Positions 15,162-20,387 of a DNA stretch of 20,387 nucleotides are shown here, piece after piece. Both the position numbers and the translations under genes were made by a program. Position 1 is the stretch's first letter; every line of letters begins with the position of its first letter. This stretch comes from Chloroflexota bacterium (lineage in GTDB: Bacteria > Chloroflexota > Dehalococcoidia > Dehalococcoidales > Fen-1064): NCBI GenBank assembly GCA_026389745.1, contig JAPLHG010000095.1, positions 1-20,387 of the forward strand, written 5' to 3'. Under the pieces are notes generated by a model. That model did not search any database. It saw only the letters and a program-made list of their open reading frames with translations, and was not told the DNA's origin.

Positions 15162-16363
15162 TTCTCAACACCAAAAACTTGAGGGTTGGCTACGGCAAGA
15201 AGACAGTAGTCGCCGATATTAATATTGAGGCGATGAAAGGGCAGTTTATCGGCTTATTAGGTCCTAATGGCTCTGGCAAATCGACTATTCTGAAAACAAT
15301 CGTGCGTATGCTGGTACCGCTGGGAGGGGAGATCTATCTCAATGGGCATAATATCTCCAGCCTGAGTAATCTGGAGATGGCTAGAACAACCGCCGTGGTG
15401 CTGACCGAAAGTATCTCGCCGGGATTGTTGGCTGCTTATGATGTGGTGATGCTGGGTAGACACCCCTACACCGGTTTTATAGGCAAGCCTACGGAGGAAG
15501 ATAATCGGAAGGTCTTTGAAGCTCTGAAGATGGTAAATGCCGCCGACCTCGCTCACAGGTATTTTGGGGAACTCAGCGATGGCGAAAAACAAAAGACGAT
15601 GCTCGCCCGTGCCTTGGCTCAAGAGCCGCAGTTGATTGTTCTGGATGAGCCTACCTCCCACCTGGATGCCCGCCATCGCATTGAGGTGATGCTCATATTG
15701 CGACAATTGACTCAGAAAAAAGGCGTTACGGTAATTGCTTCGTTGCATGATATCGACCTGGCGATGAAAGCGTGTGACATTGTCATTCTCATCAAAGATG
15801 AGCGTATTCTTGCCTGTGGTGCGCCGGAAGATGTTCTGGAAGAAAGCACAGTAGCTGATCTTTATAATATGGACAAAGCGGCGTTCAGTAGTTATTTGGG
15901 TGGTGTAGAACTGCGTAGCAATGGGCATGGTCCCGTTTATGTCGTGGCTGGTTCAGGGAGTGGCGCTCGGCTCTATCGCTCACTGGTAAAACATGGGTTT
16001 AGCATCATCACGGGTGTTCTTCCTGAGAATGACATTGACTATTATATTGCTCGGGCAGTAGGTGCTACTGTGGTGTCCGAAAAGCCCTATAATGAAATTT
16101 CCTCGGATGCTTGTTCACAGGCGCAGAAGCTGATGAGCGATGCTAAACTGGTTGTTGATGCCGACTTCCCGGTTGGCTCTGCCAACAGGCGAAATATTGA
16201 TTTGATGCGTCACGCTCTTGAAAGCGGGCAGGGCACTTATACCTTACGCGGTAGAGATGAGGCAGTGAAGATTTACGGTGACATCGCCTCACGATTCATT
16301 TATTGTCAGAGCCTATCTCAACTCATGGATGTTATTAGCAAATCAGAGAATCTGATAACATAA
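15158..16363 (+). CDS. ABC transporter ATPase (BtuD/FecE type) with extra C-terminal domain
   Basis: A 401-residue protein; the family is usually about 250-270. Residues 1-250 are the ATPase: Walker A GPNGSGKST (35-43), signature LSDGE (139-143), Walker B LIVLDEP (159-165) and switch histidine 197 in ASLHDID. The usual Q-loop glutamine is replaced by AVVLTES (79-85), a variant I know from some FecE-like subfamilies. Residues about 258-401 form an added domain starting PVYVVAGSGSGARLYRSL, with alternating strands and helices (GFSIITGVLPENDIDYYIA, AKLVVDADFPVGSANRRNID), possibly a small Rossmann-like regulatory or ligand-binding unit. It powers the importer encoded upstream. The added domain may sense the cargo or a nucleotide; this is a guess. 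Confidence 0.9.
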   Translation: MILNTKNLRVGYGKKTVVADINIEAMKGQFIGLLGPNGSGKSTILKTIVRMLVPLGGEIYLNGHNISSLSNLEMARTTAVVLTESISPGLLAAYDVVMLGRHPYTGFIGKPTEEDNRKVFEALKMVNAADLAHRYFGELSDGEKQKTMLARALAQEPQLIVLDEPTSHLDARHRIEVMLILRQLTQKKGVTVIASLHDIDLAMKACDIVILIKDERILACGAPEDVLEESTVADLYNMDKAAFSSYLGGVELRSNGHGPVYVVAGSGSGARLYRSLVKHGFSIITGVLPENDIDYYIARAVGATVVSEKPYNEISSDACSQAQKLMSDAKLVVDADFPVGSANRRNIDLMRHALESGQGTYTLRGRDEAVKIYGDIASRFIYCQSLSQLMDVISKSENLIT

Positions 16364-16438
16364 TAAGTAAGTAATAATTTTACCATTTTATTTTCTGCTA
16401 TCTGCTGATTCAGACCAATGCAGAAAGTCGATACATGA

Positions 16439-17206
16439 TTACATTGTGAATAGGTGCAAATACCATTTGATTATGGGGTCACCCCAAAGCAGAGCGACTG
16501 TTGTTGCCATAGCTAAATATGGACCGAAGGGGATAGCATCTTTCCCGGACTTCTTTCTTAATAGAATCAGGATGATTGCTATTAGTCCACCTAGAATGAT
16601 TCCCCCTAGAACCGCTACAAATACTCGTGGAAATCCGGTCATTAAACCAATCATACCTGCCATTTTCACATCACCCCACCCCATTCCCTTACTATATATT
16701 AGGGCTGGCAGAAACAGGATAAGGAATCCGATAGCACCGCCGAGTAGTCCCAAAAGGAAATTATGAAGACTTACCTCCGGCAAGGAGATATTAATAATAA
16801 GTGCGATAATGATGACAGGGTAAACGATTTTGTTCAGAATTAAACCGTGCTCGAGGTCAATGACAGACAGTACAATTAATATGCATCCATAAAAAAGACT
16901 GACAGGTAGTTCTGGGGTGAACTTATAGTGCCAATAGAGGAAGGCGAAGAGAATGCCGGTGCCAAGTTCCACCCAGAAGATGCGTTGCGGGATATGCGTC
17001 TGACAGTATCGACATCGTCCACGGAGTGAGAGGTAACTGAATACCGGGAAAAGGTCTAACCAGGAAAGGCGATGCTGACAGGCATCGCAGCCGGAGGGCG
17101 GATAGACTAGCGATTTACCGGCCGGTAAGCGGTCAATACATACATTCAAAAAACTGCCGATTGCAGTCCCCAGCAATCCAAAGATGATGGTCAGTGCGAT
17201 TTCCAT
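16439..17206 (-). CDS. pilD: Prepilin peptidase / N-methyltransferase (A24 family)
   Basis: This membrane aspartyl protease cuts the leader of type IV pilin-like proteins and methylates the new N-terminus. The 255-residue protein begins IGSFLNVCIDRLPAGKS, the family N-terminus, followed by the zinc-binding cysteine pairs CDAC (40, 43) and CRYC (65, 68) of bifunctional members. The catalytic aspartates are Asp117 in VIDLEHG and Asp179 in GMGWGDVKMAG. About seven to eight helices follow. No other pilus gene is in the window, so it stands alone as in many genomes. The ATG at 17206 has no visible ribosome site. The gap to the importer ATPase gene (16364-16438) holds nothing clear. Confidence 0.95.
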   Translation of the reverse strand: MEIALTIIFGLLGTAIGSFLNVCIDRLPAGKSLVYPPSGCDACQHRLSWLDLFPVFSYLSLRGRCRYCQTHIPQRIFWVELGTGILFAFLYWHYKFTPELPVSLFYGCILIVLSVIDLEHGLILNKIVYPVIIIALIINISLPEVSLHNFLLGLLGGAIGFLILFLPALIYSKGMGWGDVKMAGMIGLMTGFPRVFVAVLGGIILGGLIAIILILLRKKSGKDAIPFGPYLAMATTVALLWGDPIIKWYLHLFTM

Positions 17207-17217
17207 AGTATTACTAC

Positions 17218-17246
17218 ATTGTGAATGTTTTCTGGCTTTCCGTCAA
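17218..17246 (-). promoter_or_regulatory. Possible promoter of pilD
   Basis: On the minus strand TTGACG (17246-17241), a 17-base spacer and CACAAT (17223-17218). The predicted start of transcription lies only about 5 bases before the ATG, so the transcript would be almost leaderless. Confidence 0.4.
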
Positions 17247-17404
17247 CAGGATTATGCAAAAATTATTGATGACTATTTAGTGGGTGATTCGGTCAGAAGC
17301 TTTCTATCTTGCCAAAAATTAATAAAACGTAGGTTTAAGTTTCGCATAATAGTGACGTTTCTCTTGAGATTTTTTTCTCTTTTTGTTCTAACATTTCTCT
17401 GAAA

Positions 17405-17447
17405 TGTGATTTACATCACAGTGTGTCTCGGCATTTTCTTTTAAAAT
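17405..17447 (+). promoter_or_regulatory. Crp/Fnr-type operator and class II promoter for the CPGQD gene
   Basis: TGTGA-TTTACA-TCACA (17405-17420) is a perfect TGTGA-N6-TCACA palindrome. After 21 bases comes the -10 box TAAAAT (17442-17447), with no -35. Transcription would begin near 17454, placing the operator centre at -41.5, the classic activating position. Confidence 0.75.
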
Positions 17448-17493
17448 TGTGTTACTAATTGGGCGAAAAGTTTCAAATAGGGGGATGACTTAG

Positions 17494-17769
17494 ATGTATA
17501 GTAAGTGTCCGGGGCAGGATATGCGGAAACTGCGCGTAGAATTATATAAGTGCCCGCAGTGTGGGGCAGGGGTTGAGATTTTTTCGGATGAAACCAGAAT
17601 AAGGTGCCAGCAGTGCGGCACAATGGTCTTCCGGGAGAAAATGCCTTCCTGTATTGAGTGGTGTGCCTCGGCACGGCAGTGCCTTTTAAAGAAAACCATA
17701 ATGAAAGTCTGCCTCGTGAGGAAAATTGTTAAAATCAATGCGGTAAGAGGATCTTTTTCAGGAGTTTAG
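17494..17769 (+). CDS. Cysteine-rich CPGQD small protein, 91 residues
   Basis: Contains nine cysteines: CPGQDMR (5), CPQCG (20, 23), CQQCG (38, 41), then CIEWCASARQC (53, 57, 63) and Cys73. I recognise this as a small metal-binding domain found in anaerobes as short proteins or before HD domains: a CPGQD-R start, two zinc-ribbon pairs and a C-x3-WC-x5-C tail. The function is unknown to me; the fold should bind zinc or an Fe-S cluster. Here the domain is followed by a basic tail (KKTIMKVCLVRKIVK) unlike what I expect, so the C-terminus may be divergent or frameshifted. The ATG has GGGGG with its last G 10 bases ahead. It is preceded by the best Crp-type operator in the window. Confidence 0.72.
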   Translation: MYSKCPGQDMRKLRVELYKCPQCGAGVEIFSDETRIRCQQCGTMVFREKMPSCIEWCASARQCLLKKTIMKVCLVRKIVKINAVRGSFSGV

Positions 17770-17798
17770 GAGCCGCCTATATTTAGTATAGACGGCTC
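17770..17798 (+). terminator. Hairpin directly after the CPGQD gene
   Basis: GAGCCG and CGGCTC enclose a mismatch and the further pair CTATA/TATAG with a TTTAG loop, 11 base pairs in all. It starts at the base after the stop codon. The following bases are T-poor. Confidence 0.55.
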
Positions 17799-17859
17799 TC
17801 ATTTACATTAGCCCCCTCTCCACCTTGGAAATTATTTTAGATTGATTCGATTTCCCGAC

Positions 17860-17875
17860 TGTAACACTGGTCACA
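17860..17875 (+). promoter_or_regulatory. Crp/Fnr-type operator upstream of the regulator gene
   Basis: TGTAA-CACTGG-TCACA differs by one base from TGTGA-N6-TCACA. Its centre lies about 69-70 bases before the predicted transcription start, a class I-like distance, which suggests autoregulation. Confidence 0.55.
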
Positions 17876-17901
17876 AGATTTCCCTTCATCTTACCATCTC
17901 G

Positions 17902-17930
17902 TTGCCCGTATCCCTGGAAGCTGGTATAAT
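17902..17930 (+). promoter_or_regulatory. Sigma70-type promoter of the Crp/Fnr-family gene
   Basis: TTGCCC (17902-17907), a 17-base spacer and TATAAT (17925-17930) preceded by TGG, an extended -10. Transcription would start near 17937, 37 bases before the ATG. Confidence 0.65.
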
Positions 17931-17973
17931 CTGACGTAATGCTGGAGCCTAGCACCGTGATTTATGCAAGACG

Positions 17974-18645
17974 ATGACAATTGATGTAGCTTTTTTAAAA
18001 TCAATATCCTATTTCTCGGGGCTAAACACTACCGAACTGGACATCATTGAAAAGGCTTTCTCCGAGAAAACTGCCCAGAGAGGCGAGGTTATTCTACTGG
18101 AGGGTGAGCTATCAGATACATTATTCTTTGTTGCCGCCGGCGCGGTTAAAATATTCAAGACTTCAACTCAGGGAAAAGAGCAAATTCTTAGTATTGCCCG
18201 GCTAGGAGATGCCCTGAACGATATTTCCATTTTCGATGGCGGTGTAAACCCGGTCAGCGCTCAAGCTTTGGGGCCGGTCGTGCTTCATGGAATAAAAAAA
18301 GACAGGCTTCAGGGTATATTGCAACAATATCCAAAGGTAGCTCTGAACGCTAGCAGAGTCTTAGCTGGAAAGACCAGACAACTTCTCACCTTGGTTGAAG
18401 ACCTCTCTTTCCGGCATGTACTTGGTAGAGTAGTTAAAATATTGCTTACTCATGCCGGTGATGGTACCACCCCCGTTCAGAGGCTTACTCAGCAAGAAAT
18501 GGCGGCGATGGCAGGTACTGCCAGGGAGGTAGTAGCTCGTTCCTTGAAGGTTTTGGAGGAACAGGGGCATATCCGATTAGAACATCATCGTATCGTTATC
18601 ACGGATAAAAAGTCCTTACAAGAGATAGTGGCAGAATCAGCTTGA
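17974..18645 (+). CDS. Crp/Fnr-family transcriptional regulator
   Basis: A 223-residue protein of normal family length. Residues 10-120 form the cyclic-nucleotide-binding-type beta barrel (RGEVILLEGELSDTLFFVAAGAVKIF), followed by the long dimer helix and a winged helix at about 168-210. The recognition helix reads GTAREVVARSLK, with Arg184, Glu185 and Arg189 where E. coli CRP has Arg180, Glu181 and Arg185, predicting TGTGA half-sites. The barrel segment GDALNDISIFDGGVNPVSA lacks the Glu and Arg that grip cAMP, and the protein has no cysteine at all, so it is neither a cAMP receptor nor an Fe-S FNR. A haem or other ligand, as in DNR-like proteins, is possible. It likely controls itself and three neighbours. 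Confidence 0.92.
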   Translation: MTIDVAFLKSISYFSGLNTTELDIIEKAFSEKTAQRGEVILLEGELSDTLFFVAAGAVKIFKTSTQGKEQILSIARLGDALNDISIFDGGVNPVSAQALGPVVLHGIKKDRLQGILQQYPKVALNASRVLAGKTRQLLTLVEDLSFRHVLGRVVKILLTHAGDGTTPVQRLTQQEMAAMAGTAREVVARSLKVLEEQGHIRLEHHRIVITDKKSLQEIVAESA

Positions 18646-18685
18646 GACAAAGGTCACAGACAAATGTTTCGAGATAATATAGATT
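18643..18685 (+). promoter_or_regulatory. Crp/Fnr-type operator and class II promoter for the ferredoxin gene
   Basis: TGAGA-CAAAGG-TCACA (18643-18658), one base off the palindrome, then 21 bases and TAGATT (18680-18685). Spacing is identical to the sites at 17405 and 18995. The operator overlaps the last codon of the regulator gene. Confidence 0.6.
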
Positions 18686-18709
18686 AAACAAACATGGGGG
18701 CAAATTGAA

Positions 18710-18916
18710 TTGACCGAAATGCCTTTAATTAATCAGGAAAAATGTAATCAATGCCAACTTTGCATCAGTGTCTGCGGCTGTGGCGCTATTGTTATGGTCA
18801 ATAATGTTGTTACTGTTGTTGAGACTGAAGACTGCCATTGGTGCACCACCTGCGAAGCCGTTTGCCCGACAGGGGCACTCACTTGCTCCTTTGAAATCGT
18901 TGTCGAAGAGGGCTAA
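18710..18916 (+). CDS. Two-cluster [4Fe-4S] ferredoxin
   Basis: A 68-residue electron carrier. Two cluster motifs are visible: C-x2-C-x2-C-x3-C at 12, 15, 18, 22 (CNQCQLCISVC) and at 42, 45, 48, 52 (CHWCTTCEAVCP). The first motif ends CGCG instead of the usual CP, leaving an extra Cys24. The length and the mostly beta middle match bacterial 2[4Fe-4S] ferredoxins. I chose the TTG at 18710 because GGGGG ends 9 bases before it; the ATG at 18719 would be 18 bases away. The redox partner is not identified. The operator upstream suggests that it is switched on by the adjacent Crp/Fnr-type regulator. Confidence 0.88.
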   Translation: MTEMPLINQEKCNQCQLCISVCGCGAIVMVNNVVTVVETEDCHWCTTCEAVCPTGALTCSFEIVVEEG

Positions 18917-18936
18917 AACCCAGAGTCTCAGCCCTC
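18908..18936 (+). terminator. Hairpin at the end of the ferredoxin gene
   Basis: GAGGGCT and AGCCCTC form a 7-base-pair stem with a 15-base loop; the left arm overlaps the stop codon. No T-run follows. Confidence 0.35.
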
Positions 18937-18994
18937 AAATTCCTTACATCTCCAAACATCATTGATAAGGTTTTCGTCTATTACTCCTCTAAAA

Positions 18995-19037
18995 TGCGAC
19001 CATTGTCACATACACCCTATAACTATTTATGTAAAAT
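18995..19037 (+). promoter_or_regulatory. Crp/Fnr-type operator and class II promoter for the 66-residue zinc-ribbon gene
   Basis: TGCGA-CCATTG-TCACA (18995-19010), one base off the palindrome, then 21 bases and TAAAAT (19032-19037). Both the spacing and the -10 hexamer equal those at 17405-17447. Confidence 0.65.
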
Positions 19038-19085
19038 TTCGTTATAAGATAGTGGTGCGGTTCATAATAAAAGGGGATGATTAAT

Positions 19086-19286
19086 ATGTTACACTGGAAA
19101 TTAAAAGCTTGCACCCGTTGCGGGGGCGACTTATTCATGGACCGAGATATGGACGGCTGGTTTGAGCAATGCTTGCAGTGTAGTTACCGCAAGGAACTCA
19201 GGGATATCAGAGAATTTGGCAGACAGTCGGTATCAGTCGGCGGCAGTCGTACCCTGATTGAAGACAATGATGAATTCCATGAATAA
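19086..19286 (+). CDS. Small zinc-ribbon protein, 66 residues
   Basis: Two CxxC pairs at 9/12 (CTRCGG) and 29/32 (CLQCSY) separated by an acidic turn MDRDMDG form a classic single zinc ribbon, probably for protein or nucleic acid binding. The polar C-terminal half is likely disordered. Family and function are unknown to me. The ATG at 19086 is chosen because GGGG lies 9 bases ahead; the ATG at 19077 directly abuts that G-run. The leader GGGGATGATTAATATG matches that of the CPGQD gene in 13 of 16 bases. Expression probably depends on the Crp/Fnr-type operator upstream. Confidence 0.75.
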   Translation: MLHWKLKACTRCGGDLFMDRDMDGWFEQCLQCSYRKELRDIREFGRQSVSVGGSRTLIEDNDEFHE

Positions 19287-19364
19287 GATGGGAGTCGTGG
19301 AAACAGAAACCTCTGCCATAGCTTTGTTATAGATGTACGGCTGATTGTTTTTTGTGTTTTAGTA

Positions 19365-19370
19365 TATAAT
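19365..19370 (+). promoter_or_regulatory. -10 box for the GNAT gene
   Basis: A perfect TATAAT with no convincing -35. Transcription would start near 19377, after the first in-frame start at 19372, which supports the ATG at 19402. Confidence 0.4.
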
Positions 19371-19401
19371 ATTGGGTATTATCTCGGCTGGAAGGAAACG
19401 G

Positions 19402-19905
19402 ATGATACCTGAAATAAGAAAGGCAACTCCATCTGATGTCACTGGCATCGCTGAGATATATAACGAGGCTATTCTGACCACTGATGCTTCGTTCGATGTT
19501 GAACCGAAGACCATTGAAGAGCAAGAGAGGTGGTTTGAAGAGCACGGCTCAAAAAATCCCATTCTTGTTGCTGAGATAAATGGCAGGGTTGTGGGATGGG
19601 CATCTCTCAGTCAATGGTCAAATCGTTGCGCTTATTCGAATACAGCTGAAATTTCTCTTTATATCAAAGACGGCTTTCGGAACCGTGGCATTGGGAAGAA
19701 GCTGATGCGAATTATCCTTGCTGAGGGTGAAAAAGTGGGTTTGCATACAATTATCACCAGAATCACCAGCGGCAATATTATCAGTGTTAACCTTCACAAG
19801 CAATTTGGCTTCGAAAATGTCGGCGTAATGAAAGAAGTCGGTAAAAAATTTGGTAAATTGCTTGATGTCTGCATAATGCAGAAAATTTATAAATCAGGAG
19901 AATAA
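19402..19905 (+). CDS. GNAT N-acetyltransferase, phosphinothricin/YncA-like
   Basis: A 167-residue acetyl-CoA-dependent acetyltransferase. It begins PEIRKATPSDVTGIAEIYNE, and contains AEISLYIKDGFRNRGIGKKL, the acetyl-CoA pyrophosphate loop (R-x-x-G-I-G), then HTIITRITSGNIISVNLHKQ, FGFENVGVMKEVGKKFGK and LLDVCIMQK, the order seen in phosphinothricin acetyltransferase and L-amino-acid (methionine sulfone/sulfoximine) acetyltransferases. The natural substrate is probably an amino acid or analogue. The ATG at 19402 has GGAAGG 6 bases ahead. It has no Crp-type site and seems outside the neighbouring regulon. Confidence 0.92.
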   Translation: MIPEIRKATPSDVTGIAEIYNEAILTTDASFDVEPKTIEEQERWFEEHGSKNPILVAEINGRVVGWASLSQWSNRCAYSNTAEISLYIKDGFRNRGIGKKLMRIILAEGEKVGLHTIITRITSGNIISVNLHKQFGFENVGVMKEVGKKFGKLLDVCIMQKIYKSGE

Positions 19906-19935
19906 TTTACAGTGATATGAGTATCACTGTAAATT
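19904..19935. terminator. Bidirectional hairpin terminator between GNAT and plsY
   Basis: A perfect 14-base-pair inverted repeat, AATTTACAGTGATA (19904-19917) and TATCACTGTAAATT (19922-19935), with the loop TGAG. It begins inside the GNAT stop codon and lies between convergent genes, with A/T runs at both ends. Confidence 0.7.
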
Positions 19936-19967
19936 TAAGATTACTGAAGTGTTAACTCACAATTCTC

Positions 19968-20387
19968 TTAAAACCTATCTTTCAGGTTTTTGCGCTGTAT
20001 GGCGTGGCGTAGATTGCCTGCCTTACTGTATATTTCTTTTAGCCTTGGAATATATCTGATAAAGGGTATTGCCACCACTATCACTGAAAAAACTATTCTC
20101 TCCCAACCCCAGTGGTAATGGAGCCAAGCTACAAAGGGGAAACCGAGCAAGGCAATGCCGTAGCTGAGAGTTGGGAAGCGGGTAATCAGCATTAGTATCG
20201 CGAAAATACCCAACCCGATGAGAAGTCCAAAGGGAAACATAACGTAGATGAGCACGCCCACAGCAGTTGCACCACCTTTTCCACCGCGGAATTTGAGAAA
20301 TACCGGGAAGCTGTGCCCCAGTATGACTACTACACCAGTAGCTAGATAGGCCGGCTCGGGTATGTTTAGCAAGTTCGCAATTACCAT
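19968..20387 (-). CDS. plsY: Glycerol-3-phosphate acyltransferase PlsY, partial (N-terminus beyond window)
   Basis: PlsY is a membrane enzyme that acylates glycerol-3-phosphate from acyl phosphate in phospholipid synthesis. The visible 139 residues contain ILGHSFPVFLKFRGGKGGATAVG, which holds the family's conserved histidine and the glycine-rich phosphate loop, followed by several membrane helices and a basic C-terminal tail (LRHAIQRKNLKDRF). The N-terminal segment with the G-N-x-G-A-T-N motif is missing because the gene continues past the right edge; the methionine at the edge is not the true start. It is convergent with the GNAT gene. Confidence 0.93.
   Translation of the reverse strand: MVIANLLNIPEPAYLATGVVVILGHSFPVFLKFRGGKGGATAVGVLIYVMFPFGLLIGLGIFAILMLITRFPTLSYGIALLGFPFVAWLHYHWGWERIVFSVIVVAIPFIRYIPRLKEIYSKAGNLRHAIQRKNLKDRF

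Noticed and set aside
15257..15928. Open frame of 223 codons antisense to the ABC ATPase
   Set aside because: It mirrors the ATPase domain; composition is shadow-like, with no ribosome site or family motif.
17184..17402. 72-codon plus-strand frame over the pilD start and upstream region
   Set aside because: It begins inside the pilD coding sequence on the other strand, has no ribosome site and has a low-complexity hydrophobic end.
17974..18645. Oxygen-sensing FNR or cAMP-binding CRP
   Set aside because: The protein has no cysteines for an Fe-S cluster and lacks the Glu and Arg that bind cAMP.
19402..19905. Beta-lysine acetyltransferase (AblB) partner for kamA
   Set aside because: Motifs match phosphinothricin/YncA-type acetyltransferases, and the gene is 16 kb away in another unit.
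1..20387. CRISPR arrays, tRNA or rRNA genes, insertion sequences, phage genes
   Set aside because: No regularly spaced repeats, cloverleaf-like segments, transposases or integrases were recognised; repeats present are short hairpins or REP-like fragments.

Overview
The window reads as a bacterial chromosome segment of roughly 45-50 % GC. Gene style fits an anaerobic Chloroflexota (Dehalococcoidia-like) bacterium: a corrinoid-salvage locus, small ferredoxin and zinc-ribbon proteins, a Crp/Fnr regulator without cysteines, a large thioester lipoprotein, and TTG/GTG starts. This placement is inference; no rRNA or other taxonomic marker is present.

Left part, minus strand (1-4700): an MFS-type permease, then a lysine 2,3-aminomutase-like radical SAM enzyme (KamA family) with its own promoter, followed almost without a gap by two ATP-grasp ligases of the D-Ala-D-Ala ligase type. 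The second ligase runs off the left edge. This looks like a small-molecule locus that could make a beta-amino acid and couple it to another amino acid. The first ligase appears to lack about 25-30 internal residues, and the permease lacks a canonical start codon for its conserved N-terminus. A 57-residue membrane protein follows at 4786-4959.

Centre, plus strand (5070-11245): the nucleotidase SurE behind a strong promoter, then a 1350-residue lipoprotein of the alpha-2-macroglobulin/complement C3 family. It has an intact CGEQ thioester and a histidine where C3 and C4B carry their catalytic histidine. A strong hairpin and a REP-like fragment follow, then a metallo-beta-lactamase-fold hydrolase.

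Corrinoid region (11305-16363): a winged-helix regulator and the cobalamin adenosyltransferase CobO on the minus strand, divergent from a btuF-btuC-btuD-type ABC importer. The importer ATPase carries an extra C-terminal domain of about 145 residues. No cobalamin riboswitch was seen.

Right part (16439-20387): a prepilin peptidase (minus), then a compact group of small genes on the plus strand: a cysteine-rich CPGQD protein, a Crp/Fnr-family regulator, a two-cluster ferredoxin and a 66-residue zinc ribbon. All four have a TGNNA-N6-TCACA site upstream. In three of them the site lies exactly 21 bases before a -10 box, so the regulator probably controls itself and its neighbours as a local regulon. 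A GNAT acetyltransferase and a convergent partial plsY close the window.
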